Shown: positions 39,601-54,600, counted from the first letter of the stretch. The stretch is 64,000 nt of DNA from Paraescarpia echinospica (GCA_020002185.1 CM034532.1:47577962-47641961), one strand, 5' to 3'. The notes: generated by a model not told the origin, from the sequence alone. Program-made: numbers and translations.

Positions 39601-42600
39601 GGCAATGTACGGCGTGGACCTGCACAAAGCAAGGGTAAGTCTTAATTGTATTATATTTACATTTGTTATTTTGTGGTCATGGTAACTTATTGGATATGGT
39701 GTCGTCAGATGTTCAAAGTTTGCACACTCATAGTTTGTTGATATATATACTGTATAAGAAAACACCGCCTTTTCAGTATTTTTATAAAGACTAGAAAACA
39801 GCTATACTTGAATGTGGCAGTGTAAATAATCATAGGTATACTGTCTGACTTGTAGTTGACATGAAAAAGTGATTGAATGTACGGCAGCTAAAATGGATGA
39901 GGACATGACCCATTGTGTATTGTGTACACTGCACATGTCCAACTGAAAAACAGAAAGCATCCATCCAATGTTTTATCTGTTATCTACACTGATGTTTGAA
40001 CCACAATCTATGACATGCTATGATTACAATACATTGCAAGTATTACATGAATACGTTTTGTGACTGGAATATATGCCTTTTTTGAAGTCATCTCTGGTTT
40101 AGGGGTGGTTGCAAAAGTCCCAAAATGCATTAAACACTATGCCTGGCGGTGGTTTGGTCATCACATTGTATCGCAGGGGAATATATTGCTACAGTGGTGC
40201 CACCTAATGGGTGAAACATGCTAATGCAAATAGCAATTCTGGGTCATAAAAATCCTGCACCACCTATTGGTGGGGTGTGGGTGGGGGTTGAACCAATACT
40301 AAACGCATTTTGTTGGACTTTGTGAGATCACCCCTTAGTTTTCAGGTGCAGCACTGCCGGTCTGGTCTGCAGTTTGTGCAATGTAATTGTCCAGTGTATG
40401 ATGTATGGGAGTGTAGCTTGCATGGTATTAATAGGAGTGACAAAAATAGTCCAAGCATAGTAGTCAGTAGTAGTCAATGGCTTGATATTATTAGACGTGG
40501 CATAAACAGCCCATGAATGTCCTATCTGTGTGAGTACATGACTCGCATCGCTGGGAGAATGTCTGCAGTATTGAAGTCGCATCCTCTCAGTTGTTGTCAG
40601 CCTTCAATAAGAATACAGAATTTAAGCACTTGTTGTTTGTGCCAGAATAACAGGGTGATTTTATACTGCTTTCATGCGGACATAAAGTGGATTAGCCAGT
40701 CCAGTAAACTTTTTATTTACGTGTAGGTCTATGCATATGCATAGACCTACAGCTAGTTAGCAAACAATCACTGGACTCATTTAGAAAGCATCTCCTCTCC
40801 ATGCCTGCCTAAAGTAATCTACGCCCATAAAGCTATAGGCACACCGACTATAGGGTATTCTAATCTGTCTAAACTTCACAAAATAAGCAATAGACCCAAG
40901 CCAGTGAGCGCTACACCACCTACTTGCGACGGCCCACCCAAGCTCGACAATACTCTAGCCACATATGTGTGGCTGATACAGTGTTCTGAGCTATACATAA
41001 GAAGAAAAAAGCATAATACAGCGTATGTTTGCCAACTATACATGGTGTGGCGCTTGAGATTTTGAATGACCAATAACCGCCGGATTCAACTGACATGACA
41101 CGGTTGCCAAAACATTCCCCACCTGGTTCTGACATCCACATTAGCGTCAGTGTGCATTAGTACTTGTTCCACTCAATAGGTGGCGCCACAGTAGTGATTT
41201 ATTTCCCCCACACTACGTGGTGATGACCAAACCACCCATACATAATGCTATACATTTGTGGGACTTTGCAAACTTCTGCGAGCACCCCTTAATCGTGTAA
41301 CTTCTATGATATGATGTTGTCATTGCAGGACTCTGAGAACCTTGAGATCATGCTGGGAGTCTGCGCCAGTGGCCTGCTCGTGTACAGGGACAGGTTAAGG
41401 ATCAACCGTTTCGCCTGGCCCAAGATCCTCAAGATCTCCTACAAGAGGAACAACTTCTACATCAAGATTCGACCGGGAGAGGTGCAAATTATTCATTGTT
41501 TATATGGATTGTTGAAAGATTGTGAAAAGTTTCATTCACATTATTGTAGAACATCCGATTTCTGGGTATAAGTCCACATTTAGTGAGTTGTACAAGTCAC
41601 TAACTCAGTCAGTTGACAAAAACACAATGTTTTTTATTTCCATGTGTGGGATCTTTTATTTCCCCTGGCATAGACACCGAGTATAAGGGACCAACATAAT
41701 TTAGTGTCACCTCCAAAAGGCACAGGCAAAGTGGGGTGAATGAATTTGCCAGTTTCGAAACAGCCAGTTGATCAACTAGATCACCGCTCCCCACTACCGA
41801 GATTAAATATGTCCTGTTTATGTCTAAGGTTGTTTGATATTACATAAATTCAACATACGTTGGATTATCGTAGAAACATTTTTATAATTTCTTAAAATAC
41901 ATTGGGTGGTGTATATAATACATATCTGCAAAAACTGCACATATCTGAACAATTTATTTGCAGTTTGCATAACTGTCTAGTGTGCTGTAGCAGTGTTTTG
42001 ATTGTCACTTGTGTGTTGCAGTTTGAGCAGTTTGAGAGCACAATAGGTTTCAAGCTGGACAGTCACCGGATGGCCAAGAGACTGTGGAAGACAGCTGTGG
42101 AGCACCACACATTCTTCAGGTAAGGCCCATACACCTGCACACATTCTGAAGACGTTGATGTTTGTATGTGTAGTACAGTAGTACAGTAGAACCTCACTAT
42201 TAAGTTGGTACTGGCCAAAAATGACCTGAATAGCCAGATGACTATTAGTAGGTCTAGTTTCCTAAACTTTACTATTATGGAAAAAAATGGGATTGTTATA
42301 GTGACCTTAATTGCGAAGTGGCTGTATTACCGAGATGATCATACAGCGGGTTCGACTGTATTTGAAAAGTTACATGCACAGTCAGTTTAATAAAAAATAA
42401 TGTAGTTTTTTGTTAAAATCACCGAAAGAAGTGATTGTGATTATTAGATCGGGTAACTTGCGAAAGTGTGAATAACCTTGTATGTTGTAGCATAAATTTG
42501 TTCAAGGCACACATTAAATGTACAATGTGAGAGACGGTATATATGGGGGATATTATGTGTGCATTGTTGTTCACTGTGTGACTTCTGTTCTGCACAAGTG

Positions 42601-45600
42601 TCAATAGGGTAGACATATAGAATTACATCCTTTGAACAAGACCACGAGTTACACAAAAACCTAGCAAACTACCAAATCAACACAAATTGTTACAGACTTT
42701 CATTGATGTTGTTTGTTTCTGTGCGCCGAATAACTTTCATTCCATAACTACTCCAGACTGAGGGAGCCCGAACCGCCACAGAAGTCTGGTTTCTTCCCAC
42801 GTTTCGGCTCCAAGTTCCGTTACTCTGGCCGCACACAGTACCAGACCCGACAGGCAGCTGCCAACATCAACCGCCCCACGCCCTTCTTCGACCGGTCCGT
42901 GCCCCGACGCTTCTCCGGCACCCGCAGTATGGACGGAGGTTAGTAAGACGCATATCTGCCGTACCTGTAACAGCAGGGCATGCGTCTCGGGTTTGATGAG
43001 ACACCTCTTGTTATTGGTTACATGTGGCGGTGTCACTTATTTAACGCAAGTGTCACCAACTTCTACTTATTAATTTATTTCTGGAATTTTAGCAACACGA
43101 TAACAGTGGAGAATGAGTAGTAGAACTTGCTTGCTGTTATGTTTATTGAACCTTGCATGTCTCGGCATGTAGAACACTTGTCTTCACCATTTGTTACCTT
43201 CAACACTGCACTGTTTTGTTAGATATCATTCATATGTTTAGTATCATAAGAAGTCCTCCTCAGCTTGCCGTAGGTTGTATGTATGGTAAAGTTGAGCTGG
43301 ATTGCTTACAATGTGCAAGTCAAGGCAGTAGAAATGTTGGCTACCTACAATAGCAGTTGTTACAACTGGCAATAATCTCCTAGTTAACATCGACGTTGGA
43401 TTGTTTGTAGTAAAATGTCTGTGGTTGGTAGTAATGAGTGTAGTGCCGGCAGCAGCATGGCCATAATCATCCGTTGATGATTACGCAGTTAATCTGCAGT
43501 GTTGCCCATAGCTGTAGAGTCGACAGTGCAGCGGTACAGTGAGTGAGTGTCCAGTAAGTTGGAATATGGTTTCTCTCTTTCTAGGAGGTGTGGGCACTCT
43601 GTCTGAGCCCGCTCTGAGTGATTCAACATCAGGTACCCAACAGTAGCCTTTGTCGCTTCCTGCCACCGTAGATATCGTCCTATGTCTCTATCTGTGTCTA
43701 TGTCACATGTTTGTGTGTTTCGTACAGGTGGTATGTTCGTGTGCGAGTCGGTTGCCATCGCAAAGAGCGGCGTGTTATATTATAAATCTTGAACTGCTGC
43801 TTTTGTTAACGACGATGCTTCAGATTACAGTTCCGCTTTACAGGCGACTGATGCAATTTTTGTGCAGAAGACAACAGCATGCATGTACTTGAAGCTTCCA
43901 GTGTGACAGCTTTAGGGTGATGAGGTGTTGCCTTTATCTTGTATAAATGCAGACATGTTTGTTTACTTGCATTTTTTTAGAATGTCTATTTTGCTGCTGT
44001 TAAGGTAGCTGGGATGGGTATCATGTCAGGGGGAAATCTCAGTAATAGAACTGTCTGTCAAATCGTGTTGAAATAAACCACATGCCAGTGAAAAAGTCAC
44101 ATTTCTAAGCAAAAAACAAGCATCTGGTGACACTTGTGTTATCAGCAACAATCAGGAAGTATTAGTTAATGTAACTTTTTATAAAAACTACAATACTTAC
44201 AAGGCCATAACTTGGAATATGAACTCGACTTGTGTTTACCCAAAATTGCACGGGATGGTTTTATGTTTGGTGAAGGGGGTCGTGCCAAAAAATGCAGTAC
44301 GGAGTTTTGCTGCCTTTCAACATTGTAACAAAATGTTTATGGAGCTGTATCAAACTTAATATGCATTTGTTTACCAAAAAAACCGTATGAATGTCAATAA
44401 CATATTTGTACTTACAACTATATACATTTTTCTTTTGGGGAGTTTCTCAAAATGAAAAAAAATGCCAGTTTAGGGTGTTTTTTGACGTATTTTTTAATTG
44501 TCCTTTAAATATCACTACTAAACATAAAAAATCAATTCTATTTGGTCTGGAGTATTGGTTAATGTGTTAGGCATTGTCTGAGAAAAGATTGTTACTTTAT
44601 CTTCAAAACATTTATTAATCTGATTTAAATCAAAACAAGCATGTCATCGGCAATCCTACCACCTTAATTATGCATGCTGCATTTTTGCCGACTTAAATTT
44701 TTTGAAGAATTTGTTTATTGTTTTAAGATTACTTGGCTGTTTTATTAACAAAGCGGAACAGCTGGAACCTAACTTGCCTGTCTGTTATGAATTATTACTG
44801 TCTGTTGTCGTGTGACGTGCTTCTAGTGATTTGCATTGTCTTTGATGTGTGGCTACATTTGACATTCATTTTTCTTTTGTTTATTTGCATTTACCAGTAG
44901 CTTGCTGCGAAGAACTTTGCGCCTTGTAAATGTTTTTGTAATCGTTGTTTTATTTTGTAAAGCTGCCCCTCCAAGGTTGCAGAATTTTTAACTATGTTGC
45001 ATCTTCATCAAAGCCAGAGTTTTGTTAACTGTTTCTAATTTGTGTTTCACTTTGTTAAAACCGGCTATAAAAAATAGCATAACTGGAACAACGTAGCTTT
45101 GAGTTAGGATCGTGGAAGCATGTTGGGTTGAATCTCTAATGAATTGACATTCTGGATTTGTGGAATGTAAAATCTGACATTGTTTTTTATATCGCAAGAA
45201 AACAACACATTTCTTGTGATGTAAAAACCAGCCAATGTCAAATGGTAATACAAAACCAAATCTGGTGTTTTATTTTATATCTCGTTAGGGAAACGAGTCC
45301 CTTGTAAAAGATATTACAAACCATGTCTCATATACAATGTGCTATGAAGCTTGGTGAATGTGACTTTAAAACATTTTGCAGCTTCCTACTAAACCTGTAC
45401 TCGTGCCACTGAATGTATTATGCGGTCTTTGTGGCTGGTGTAGTTGGACATTAATATCAGGGTGTTTGATGTTCTAAAAAGTAAGTAATTTTAATTATAT
45501 TTGTAGAGTGAAGTTCAATATGGAAGCCTGATCATTTCTCACACATTCCTTTGAAATATTCTGCTCAATTCCATTATGTGACTCTCATGACTTGACTATA

Positions 45601-48600
45601 TCTGATGGTGCAGTGTAACAAGTTTCTACAGTTGGATCGTGTCGTTGCCTGTATTCCAAACCTGTACATTTTGCTATTTTCTATGTAGGACAACCTAGTG
45701 GGAGCCAGCGATAAAGTTGAGAATGACCAGCCCATGGAATATCAACAATTTCTGAACCAAGTAAATGGTTTTTGACTGACGCCCTCTGTCTGGATGTTGT
45801 AGGTCCCGGTGCCTATAGTTGCAACACCACTGAGCGCTCCGAGCTGTACCGACCCAACGATTCACGGACAGCGACCCTTGACCTCAAGGGCCGGCGCAGC
45901 CGCCAGGGGTCAGTACCATTTGCTGACACCGAAGATGATCGCAATCTGGGCGGAATGGACCCTAACAACCCAGAAAGGGATGAGGTTTGTGAACGTTTTG
46001 AGTCTACAGATATATGCATATAAATATTATGCATACATGTGTAAATATTGTGCTTTGTAATTTAAATATTTTTCTATTTAATATTTACATAATTTCTACA
46101 TATTTATGATAATGCGTTCACACATTTTTATGTAATGCGACAACGTAAAATAATGTTTCAGGGCCTGAATGCAGCAGTAATGTTTATATGTGTTACTGTA
46201 AAGACTTTATGTATTCGGACACCAAAAAATTCCCAGCTGTCCAAAAACAAGGTACAGAGAAATAATTGACAGACTGCTGCCTGAATATTTACAAACAAAC
46301 AAGTCCTGATGTAGTGTCTCGCTTAACTACCCATGCTATTAATAGAGCTTTATAACGTAATCAGTGAGAAGTTATACTTTTTAAAACATAACTAATAATA
46401 TTTGATTAAATAGGAACAAAGGCAAATAATTATTATATAGGTGTCCGAAAACACAGGTACACAAAAATAATTAATTGTAGATTTGTAGGGTGTCTGAAAA
46501 CATCGGTGTCCGAATACATATAACCTCTATCCCATCATGCACTAGCAGCACAAATGACGTGACTCTGTTCAGTTGTCGTCTTCGCTGTCGTCTGGTGTTT
46601 TCGAGCCCGAGCACTGCAGCAGTGCGCCAATGTTAGGGGCAGGCCGTACACAGTCCCTCGGGTCACTGGCTCGACGCAACCATGCACTCACGGGCAACGT
46701 TCAGCAAGAGAACATGAAGTGGGCTGTCAAGGTGCACATACTTGTCACCAGAATGCACTGCATGCTCCCCACGTTGATTGAATGCGACTAACCACTTTTG
46801 TTCACTTGTTCTTTGTAGATGTTTGCCGTCATAACATTGTTGTGACAGTTGTTGTCGATGTGACCATCTTAACTGTTTCAATGTAGGTCAAAATTATGAT
46901 GACGTACATGAAGTTCTATGACATTAACAAAAATATTGTATTTTTATGTGTGTTTTGTGTAGATATTTCACCAAGTAAACTATAATTATTTCCTGAAAAT
47001 GGACACAGTTCGCTATATATAACTTGCTTTCAATGTGTCATCTGATATATTTGGCTGGTACACATAACACATTTCGGTTCTTGGTTAAGGCTTCTGGTTT
47101 AATTTGGCACTTTAAATGCATGCAAATATTAGCATCTTTTTAAATGCATGAAAATATTAGCATCAGGGATTCCCTTGGAGCGCAAAAATGTGTCAATGAC
47201 ACGTTATACACTGGAATACCGCATATGCCTAAAAGACGCATACAAAGACGTGTCTTTAGGGGCACTTGTGTAGAATCCGGGCGCACCACGATTTTGCCGT
47301 TATTAAGTATAGTTTTGCCTAAATTTGACACGTCGGTGCGGTAATTAAATCATGCCACATCATCCCAGGCATATTTACACTATAAAAGTATTGTGTATCA
47401 GGCTTTAGCGCATTTTGAGGCCCCAATAGCACTCCGCCTGCTGTTTGCTCCAGTTTGTGCCCGAACACAGACGAATGCCTGCGGGCAACTAACAGGACAA
47501 TGGCCTGTATGGAGTTATTTAAATCACATCTTACATTGATGACTGGACAGTGAGAACAGTCTAATCAATACCTTTGTGCCTTGCCTACCCCTTGTCTGTT
47601 GTTGACATTGTTTATAAGCTTCAGTCAAGCACAGTGAACAGTGTTTGTTGCCACTGACACTAAAGTGCAATCCGTTCATATCTATACAAAATAATATCCA
47701 TCCATACATGTACACTGTATGCTCGCTTTTAAATTGATGTTTGTTTGCTAAATATTACAATTGGAATACATTATAAAAAAAATATATACATTTTTAAAAG
47801 CATGTTTATCAATCATGCCTCCGTCACCAAGGCTCACAAATAGTACATTCATTACAAATGCCCCCGTCACATTGGGTCATAAACGTTGGAAAAAAGAGAA
47901 TGCTATGTTCTAGTCTTACACGGAATAGTCTTACTGTATAGTAGTTTAATTGGGTGATTTTCCCACGACTTATAATATAATTTCCTCTCAAAAGACTGCA
48001 CCGATGCAATCTCAACCACAGACTGAGTGAGGCTATTCCATACATCTGTTCATCAGTGTATCAATAAGTTGTTTAATGTTTAGTCAACATGGTTCTTTGA
48101 ACATTTTTAGTTGATGCTCTCTCATATGTGAATCATTGTCACTCAATGTCACAAACTGCTGCATCGTATTTCTCTGTTAGGATCTCCCTATCATTGGAGC
48201 TGCAAACTGTTGTAGCATGACCAGTCCACGAAAAATGGAGCACACCTACCCAGAATGTATCTAGTTTTGTAACATTACAGATTTTGAAAAAAAAACTACC
48301 TTTCTGAGCACTTTGATATTGATGGTTATATATTTTGTATCCAGAAATATGTTGCATAGGCAGTCCTGAATATAATTCAAAACCATGTAAATTATAACAT
48401 GATTACATGCCTAATATTAAAGAAATGTAATGTTCACATTTACCAGGTTATTTAAGCAATCCTACTATCATGAAAATTAATTAATAAAATGTTTATCAAC
48501 TGATTTGGGGCACATCAAATTTTGAAAAGGCACATAGTTCTATCTCTGATATGCCTGGAGGGCACATGCATGTCTTTTTCCAGTTTGATCCCTGTTAGCA

Positions 48601-51600
48601 TAATTGACATCTCAACTATGGGTAATCAACCCCTTCCTTTTGTAATGGCAGTAGATGTTACAAAAATGGAATCGGCAAAATCAGCTGTGTGGTGTTTCAG
48701 TGGTAAAAAGGTCAACAGCTATATCGTTTAAAAGCTAAAATTTCTCACAATCATGCATGAACTAGTTTTTGGTTGTTATTTGAATATCTAAATCCCCATG
48801 CTTTATTTCCCCTGACTTTCTGTCCAGGGCAAATAAGTTTTGAAAACATTGTTTGCATTCCTACTTTTAGTCTTTCCTTTTCGTTTATTTTGTAAAGAAC
48901 TGATAGACAGACTGTACTAACTTAAATAACAAGAAACTATTGCATGGTGTTGAACAATTTCAGTTTAGACATTTCAGTGCATATGTGTTTGACAGTTGAC
49001 ATTAGTTGCACGTGTTATTGTTTAGAAATCATGACTAGAATCTTTAATAACTGTCAATAATTGTATAGTGGTTGTCCATAAATACAAAAATTGATTGAAT
49101 TTTCAGAACTGTAAACAATTTGAACACTGCTTTAATATATTTTAAAAGTCTGTCTTAATGTTTAAACAATTGTTGCCTTGCTAGAACATGTAACAGTAAT
49201 GTTACTTTTGAAATTCCATTACCTAAATCTGTCTCAGTTTTATTTTCACCCATAAAAATGCAAATAATGTTATCAAATGGTCAGAGAGACTCCGACTAAG
49301 ACATACAATATTGTCAGCGAGGGGAAAATACTACCAAGAAAATAATGTAAAAAAATTACGTCAAAAAAATAACATTAGAAAAATAATGTAGACATTAATG
49401 TAATGAAATTGACATAAAGAAATTTAAAATAAGAACATGTGATCTATCATGTATTGACAGTATTGTAAGTGTGTTGGACAACAACTGGTTTCAGGAAGGA
49501 AGGAAGCCCAAGATTGTCATCAACTTGGACAAGAATGGCCGGGTGTTGTCCTTGAGACACTTACCTGTGTCCGATGACAGTTGTGTGCAGGACTGGGGCT
49601 CTTGTCAGGCACAGGGTCGATGTGTCACTGAGGTGGCTTGTCACACTCACTTGTCAGCATGACTCGTGTTGGATTCTGTGTTGTACCTACCAATGCTCTG
49701 TAGCCCCAATGTGTGTGTACTGATTAAACGTGTTAATCAGTAAAATTTGCAATTTATTCTAGTGTAAATTAAATTGGTGTGATTTCCGTGCTACTTTTGT
49801 CAGTCATGACACGTTCATGTGTGTTTGTAGTCAAAACTTTACGACTTTCAAAATGATAATTTCTGTCATTGTCAAGATATTCTGAGTAGATTTTTATTCA
49901 TAAATGGGATCATAAAGTCTCAGTTTTTCATAAAATTACATGGCTTGTTACAAGAAACACCAATTGTGGTTAATATATCTTAATCTGCGAACCTGGATAA
50001 CTTAGAAAGTTTCAGTGTGTTTTAGGTCCATCTGTGCTAATGCACATATGTTACACATTTCTAGAGTCGTATACACACAGGGGCTGCTCGTGGCATTGGT
50101 AAAACATGCATCATGTCTAACATACACCTTGCATGTATCCTTTTTCAGAGTTGACATGGCTACTGCAAAGGATTGCCATGCGGTTTTGTTTCAGTTTGTG
50201 TATTGTTGAAACTGTTCACGCACGGCCTTTTTTGAATATGAAACAGCAGTGTCGTTTGAAAATCCAAAGTGAAATGGGAGATTCATTGTCGAATAAACAA
50301 ATCTCGGCAATATAAAAAAAAAAAATCCTTATACATATTTCATAGTTCCATTTGAAAGGGCGTGAGGTAACAAAGCTTTTGTGGCATAGTGAGGTAATTA
50401 ACCTCGCTGTGAAGACAACAGAAAGCCGTGCAGGAGTACCAGTTTTATATGCTAACAACTGTACTATTACTAACTCGGAGAGAGTGTGCAGTGCAAGACC
50501 GTTGTTGTTTGTATATCTAACCAGTGTGTTGTTGCCATGGCTACCACGTGTAGGGTGGTAAGGTGACTGTGCTGGCTGGCACAGGACCGGACACGTCACG
50601 TGTCGCTTACGTCAAGACAGTGAAGCCAGGCCAAGGTGGACCCTATGATCAGGTAGGCTGGATAACAGCCATTTCAGCAGGCATCTTATTGTTAAGGTTT
50701 TGATCCTTCAAAATCCAGCATTTGCTCAATACCTTTAGAGGAATGTTTAAGTGTTGTCGTGGTAGTTTTATTGAATTATTCTGTTAAGAATTTGACACAT
50801 TTCTCTACCATCTACAAATTAAACATAAAGTTGTATGTGAAGCTATATTTTATTGTGATGTTGTAAAGTGGGCAGGGATAACAAATTTCCTTGTGACTTG
50901 AAAGTTTGGCGATTGTGGGTGTGAAATAAAGCAAAGAAAACATCTGCCTTAAAATAATCCTCTTGAACCTGTTAGTGTACAAGACAACGTGTAACGTTAA
51001 GTCTTTACTCGGTGTTGGATATCAACACTGAGTAAAGCCTGTTTAGTATTCTCTCTTTTAAAAACCATGGCTATAACAAAACCATACATACGTAGTTCAA
51101 GGTAGCAAAAATTAGATTTCTAAGCCTGAAAAAAACAGCCTCCAAGTTGTGTTGTGCGGTTCAAACAAGAGGCATATATTGTGTTTCCACTAGGGCCCCT
51201 ATAGCCCTACTAGTGATCAGGGCCGCTCCGGGGGCATGAGTCCGGACGGCCGACCACGTGACCAGTATGGCAACATTATCCTGTCTGACGGAGCGGGAGA
51301 CGGGCAGCCTCGCGACCAGTACGGAAACATCATTTACGGCGGTGATGGCACTATGCCACGCGATCAATACGGAAACCCGATTAGAGAGGGCGCCGGCGAT
51401 GGCCAGTTGCCCTACGACCAGTACGGGAATATCATCACGACCGACGTGAATGGAGAGCCCCTGAAGGATGGCCAGCACCGTGATGCTGCCGGGAATATAG
51501 TTGTCACAAAGAATGTCTATATCACCACCACTCCGAGGAGCCCCAGTGACGATTCCGCTCAGGTTCAGCATGTTCCTACTCACATGACGCGCTTCGCTGC

Positions 51601-54600
51601 AGTTAATCCGCTACCTTTTTTACTAACACTTCAGTTTTGTTTTTCTGTTATTTTACGTTGCACGCTGACGTTTCTGTATATTGAGCCAGTGATGGCTTAG
51701 TTGCAGATCTGCTCAGTTTTAGCATGCACGGATATGATTTTTGTCAGTGTATTTTTTCGTGGTTTTGTTTCAGTTGCTTCTATTACATGACCTTTGGTTA
51801 TTTCATGCTTCGCTTGCAACTAGATCAATATTGAAGGCTTTCTTTGGTTATTTAAATATGCTTTGTTAATTGTCTATTTCTTACAAGTTAACACGTTTTT
51901 AAAAGAATACCTTGAAATAGTTTGCATATGGTCATTTGCAGACAGAATCATTGCTTCATCCAATGTTTACTCTGCCTTTCTAGCTCGCTTCTACTGTGAT
52001 ATACGTATTAAGACAATTGCTTACAATGCTTGCTTAATTTGCCTTTATGGCGTTTTATCTCAATTCGTTGTTAATTCATCTCAAGAAAATTTGCTTTGAA
52101 GTTATTGCTGCTATGTTATTTTACGGAAAATTATATAAACCATAAATATGGGTTACATACTTGTAAGTTTTGCCACAAAAATAATGTTGTTAACTCTCTT
52201 CTATAATTATCTTCTATAATTAATCTTTTAATAGTTTGATTTCTGAATATCTTTCAGGAGAGTTAATTTAATATATGTATTGTTATCATGTTCACTTGAT
52301 GTATGATTTTGAGAATATGGTACACTTACTCTCACAATCCTGATTCTGCTTTCGGGAATCATGATCCCTTTGTCAACATCATTATGCACTGCTCTGTTGT
52401 CATGTGATGATGTTGGTGGTTGTTGCATGACAACAATGATTTTCATGTCATGTGACAACCACCAACGTCATCATATGACAATAGGCAGCAGCTCACAATT
52501 ACACTAATAAAAGGACCATGAATGTTCTGAGAGTGTCAAGGTAACTGTACTATTTTCTCAAAATAAATGTGGCAGAATCCGGAATTAATTTAGGGATCAT
52601 CTCAGAACGTTGATGTCCGATATTAGACTAGATTACTTTCATCTGACATCAGCCCCCACACCTCAGAAGAAAGTTTGTAGACATTGATGTGATGATATCA
52701 ATATATTATCAGGTTCGAACCATAACATATTAATGTCCGACACCAGATGAAACTGCCTCTGCCTCCCCCCAACAAGTGTAATTTCATCCGATATTAGACG
52801 TTGACGTTCTGAGATGATCCCTTACATGCTGAAATAGATGTATGATTGGTGGTTACGAGTCTGTGGTAGCATGTGGTTTTGTCGTACTCCAGGGTGGTGA
52901 CGGCCTGCCACCATCGCAGGAGGACCACTTTGCGAGCATGGGGCGCAGTGGCCTTGGACCCCAGGGCGAGGGTCAGTGGGACGGCACCGGGTACTCAACG
53001 ACCACGAGCAAGACGGTAGTACAACAAACCACCACCAGCCATGGCACCAGCTCAATCCAGACTACGGTCAGTTTGACCCTTTGACCCCCATTCCCCACGG
53101 TGTGGCTGCGGCTTCGCATGCTGTGTTTATGTGTTGACTTTGTGTGATGTGGCTGCGAGTAGAAATGCTTGTCTAGCGGAATCATCCCACTGCTGAGGTT
53201 TTGTGTAACAACTATTGGCACACTGGCTAAGTTCAAGACTCCCAAATACATATCTATATCAGCTCACCTGCTTCCACTGAGGAAATGGCAATTACGACAA
53301 TTTTTAAGAACGCATTTTATACGTATATTTTTTAGATATTAATCTTAATATACTGTCTTTATTATGTGGTTATTAAAATATTGTTTAAACTTATGTATTT
53401 AGTTTATTGAATATTTTTATTTATGTATCTTAATTTAATATTATATAAATATGTATTCTTCTTAAACTTTCCAAGTAAGTTTTGTAATGTGAGCATGCTC
53501 CTATGAACAAGCTGATCCCAGATATATATCGTTCTACAAATTTGTGTAATAATAAAAATAATAGAGTAATTAATACTAATGTATGGCGATGTCACCCCGG
53601 TGAAATTTAGGAGACGCGTTCTTGAACTCGTCAGATTAGCTCGGGAAAGTAGCATTATTCAGAACCTCAGCTCGTTGGGATGATTTGTAATGACTGATGT
53701 TTGAAGGTACTGTGCCTGATGGTTTTATTGTCAAACCGTGTCACGTACTGATGCTTAGGATAAACAATACCTAGTCTAGCACTGTTGAAGCGTAAACATG
53801 CCATAACGGACCACAGCGTGTCGATATGATTTGACTGCTGTATGTTTCATTAGAATGTTTTGACTTGGATGGCATGCTGAACAACAGTGTTGATACAGCT
53901 GTATTCACAAATGGATGAAGGTCTAATTGTATTTAAAAAATCGGTCGTTAAAACACATTTAGGATGGCTGAATCGATGTGGTTTATATTATATAACGTGA
54001 ATTTATAGTGAAAACGATTGGGCTCTGTACCTTTGAAAGTGGACTGGTGTGATATGATGTTCGTTACATATGTGAATTATCTTTCTAGCATTTCTTATAA
54101 ATCTTGGTAGGGGCTTGGGTTTGAATTTAAAAAACGAGCCGCAGTACTGAGTTGTTGAGAAAAAGTAGCAAAAGTTGCATTGTTATTGGTCTACGTGATG
54201 CCAGCATTGCACTTTCTAATGTATAAAATGCAGTATTAAATGGTGTCAAACCATTAACCATAATTAACATGATCACGCAGCATCAAATGTGCAGACATTA
54301 CTTTTGCTGTTTTACTAATTGAATGTAAAATGGGGAGTCTTAGAACAAAAATTGTGCCCTTACAAGAGAACGTGAGACCTAACAAAATGTGACCTTATAT
54401 GTTTGGTGTTCTGCCACGTCAACGTAAACTGTGGTGTGTGTTCGTGTGCATGCATGCGTATGTGTATTGGCTCTGTGTGACTACCTTTAGATGTGTTATA
54501 GACATCCTATACGCTATAGTGTACTGTGGATTTGCTAAGCTCACTCGGAGAGTCACCCACACCAAGTCTGCTATTATGAATATTGTGAGAAAGACAAGAA

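Noticed and set aside
45809..46060. Alternative plus-strand frame over the exon at 45803
   Set aside because: The frame [14 protein letters not shown]... is the one matching phases of both neighbouring exons; the other frame does not join.
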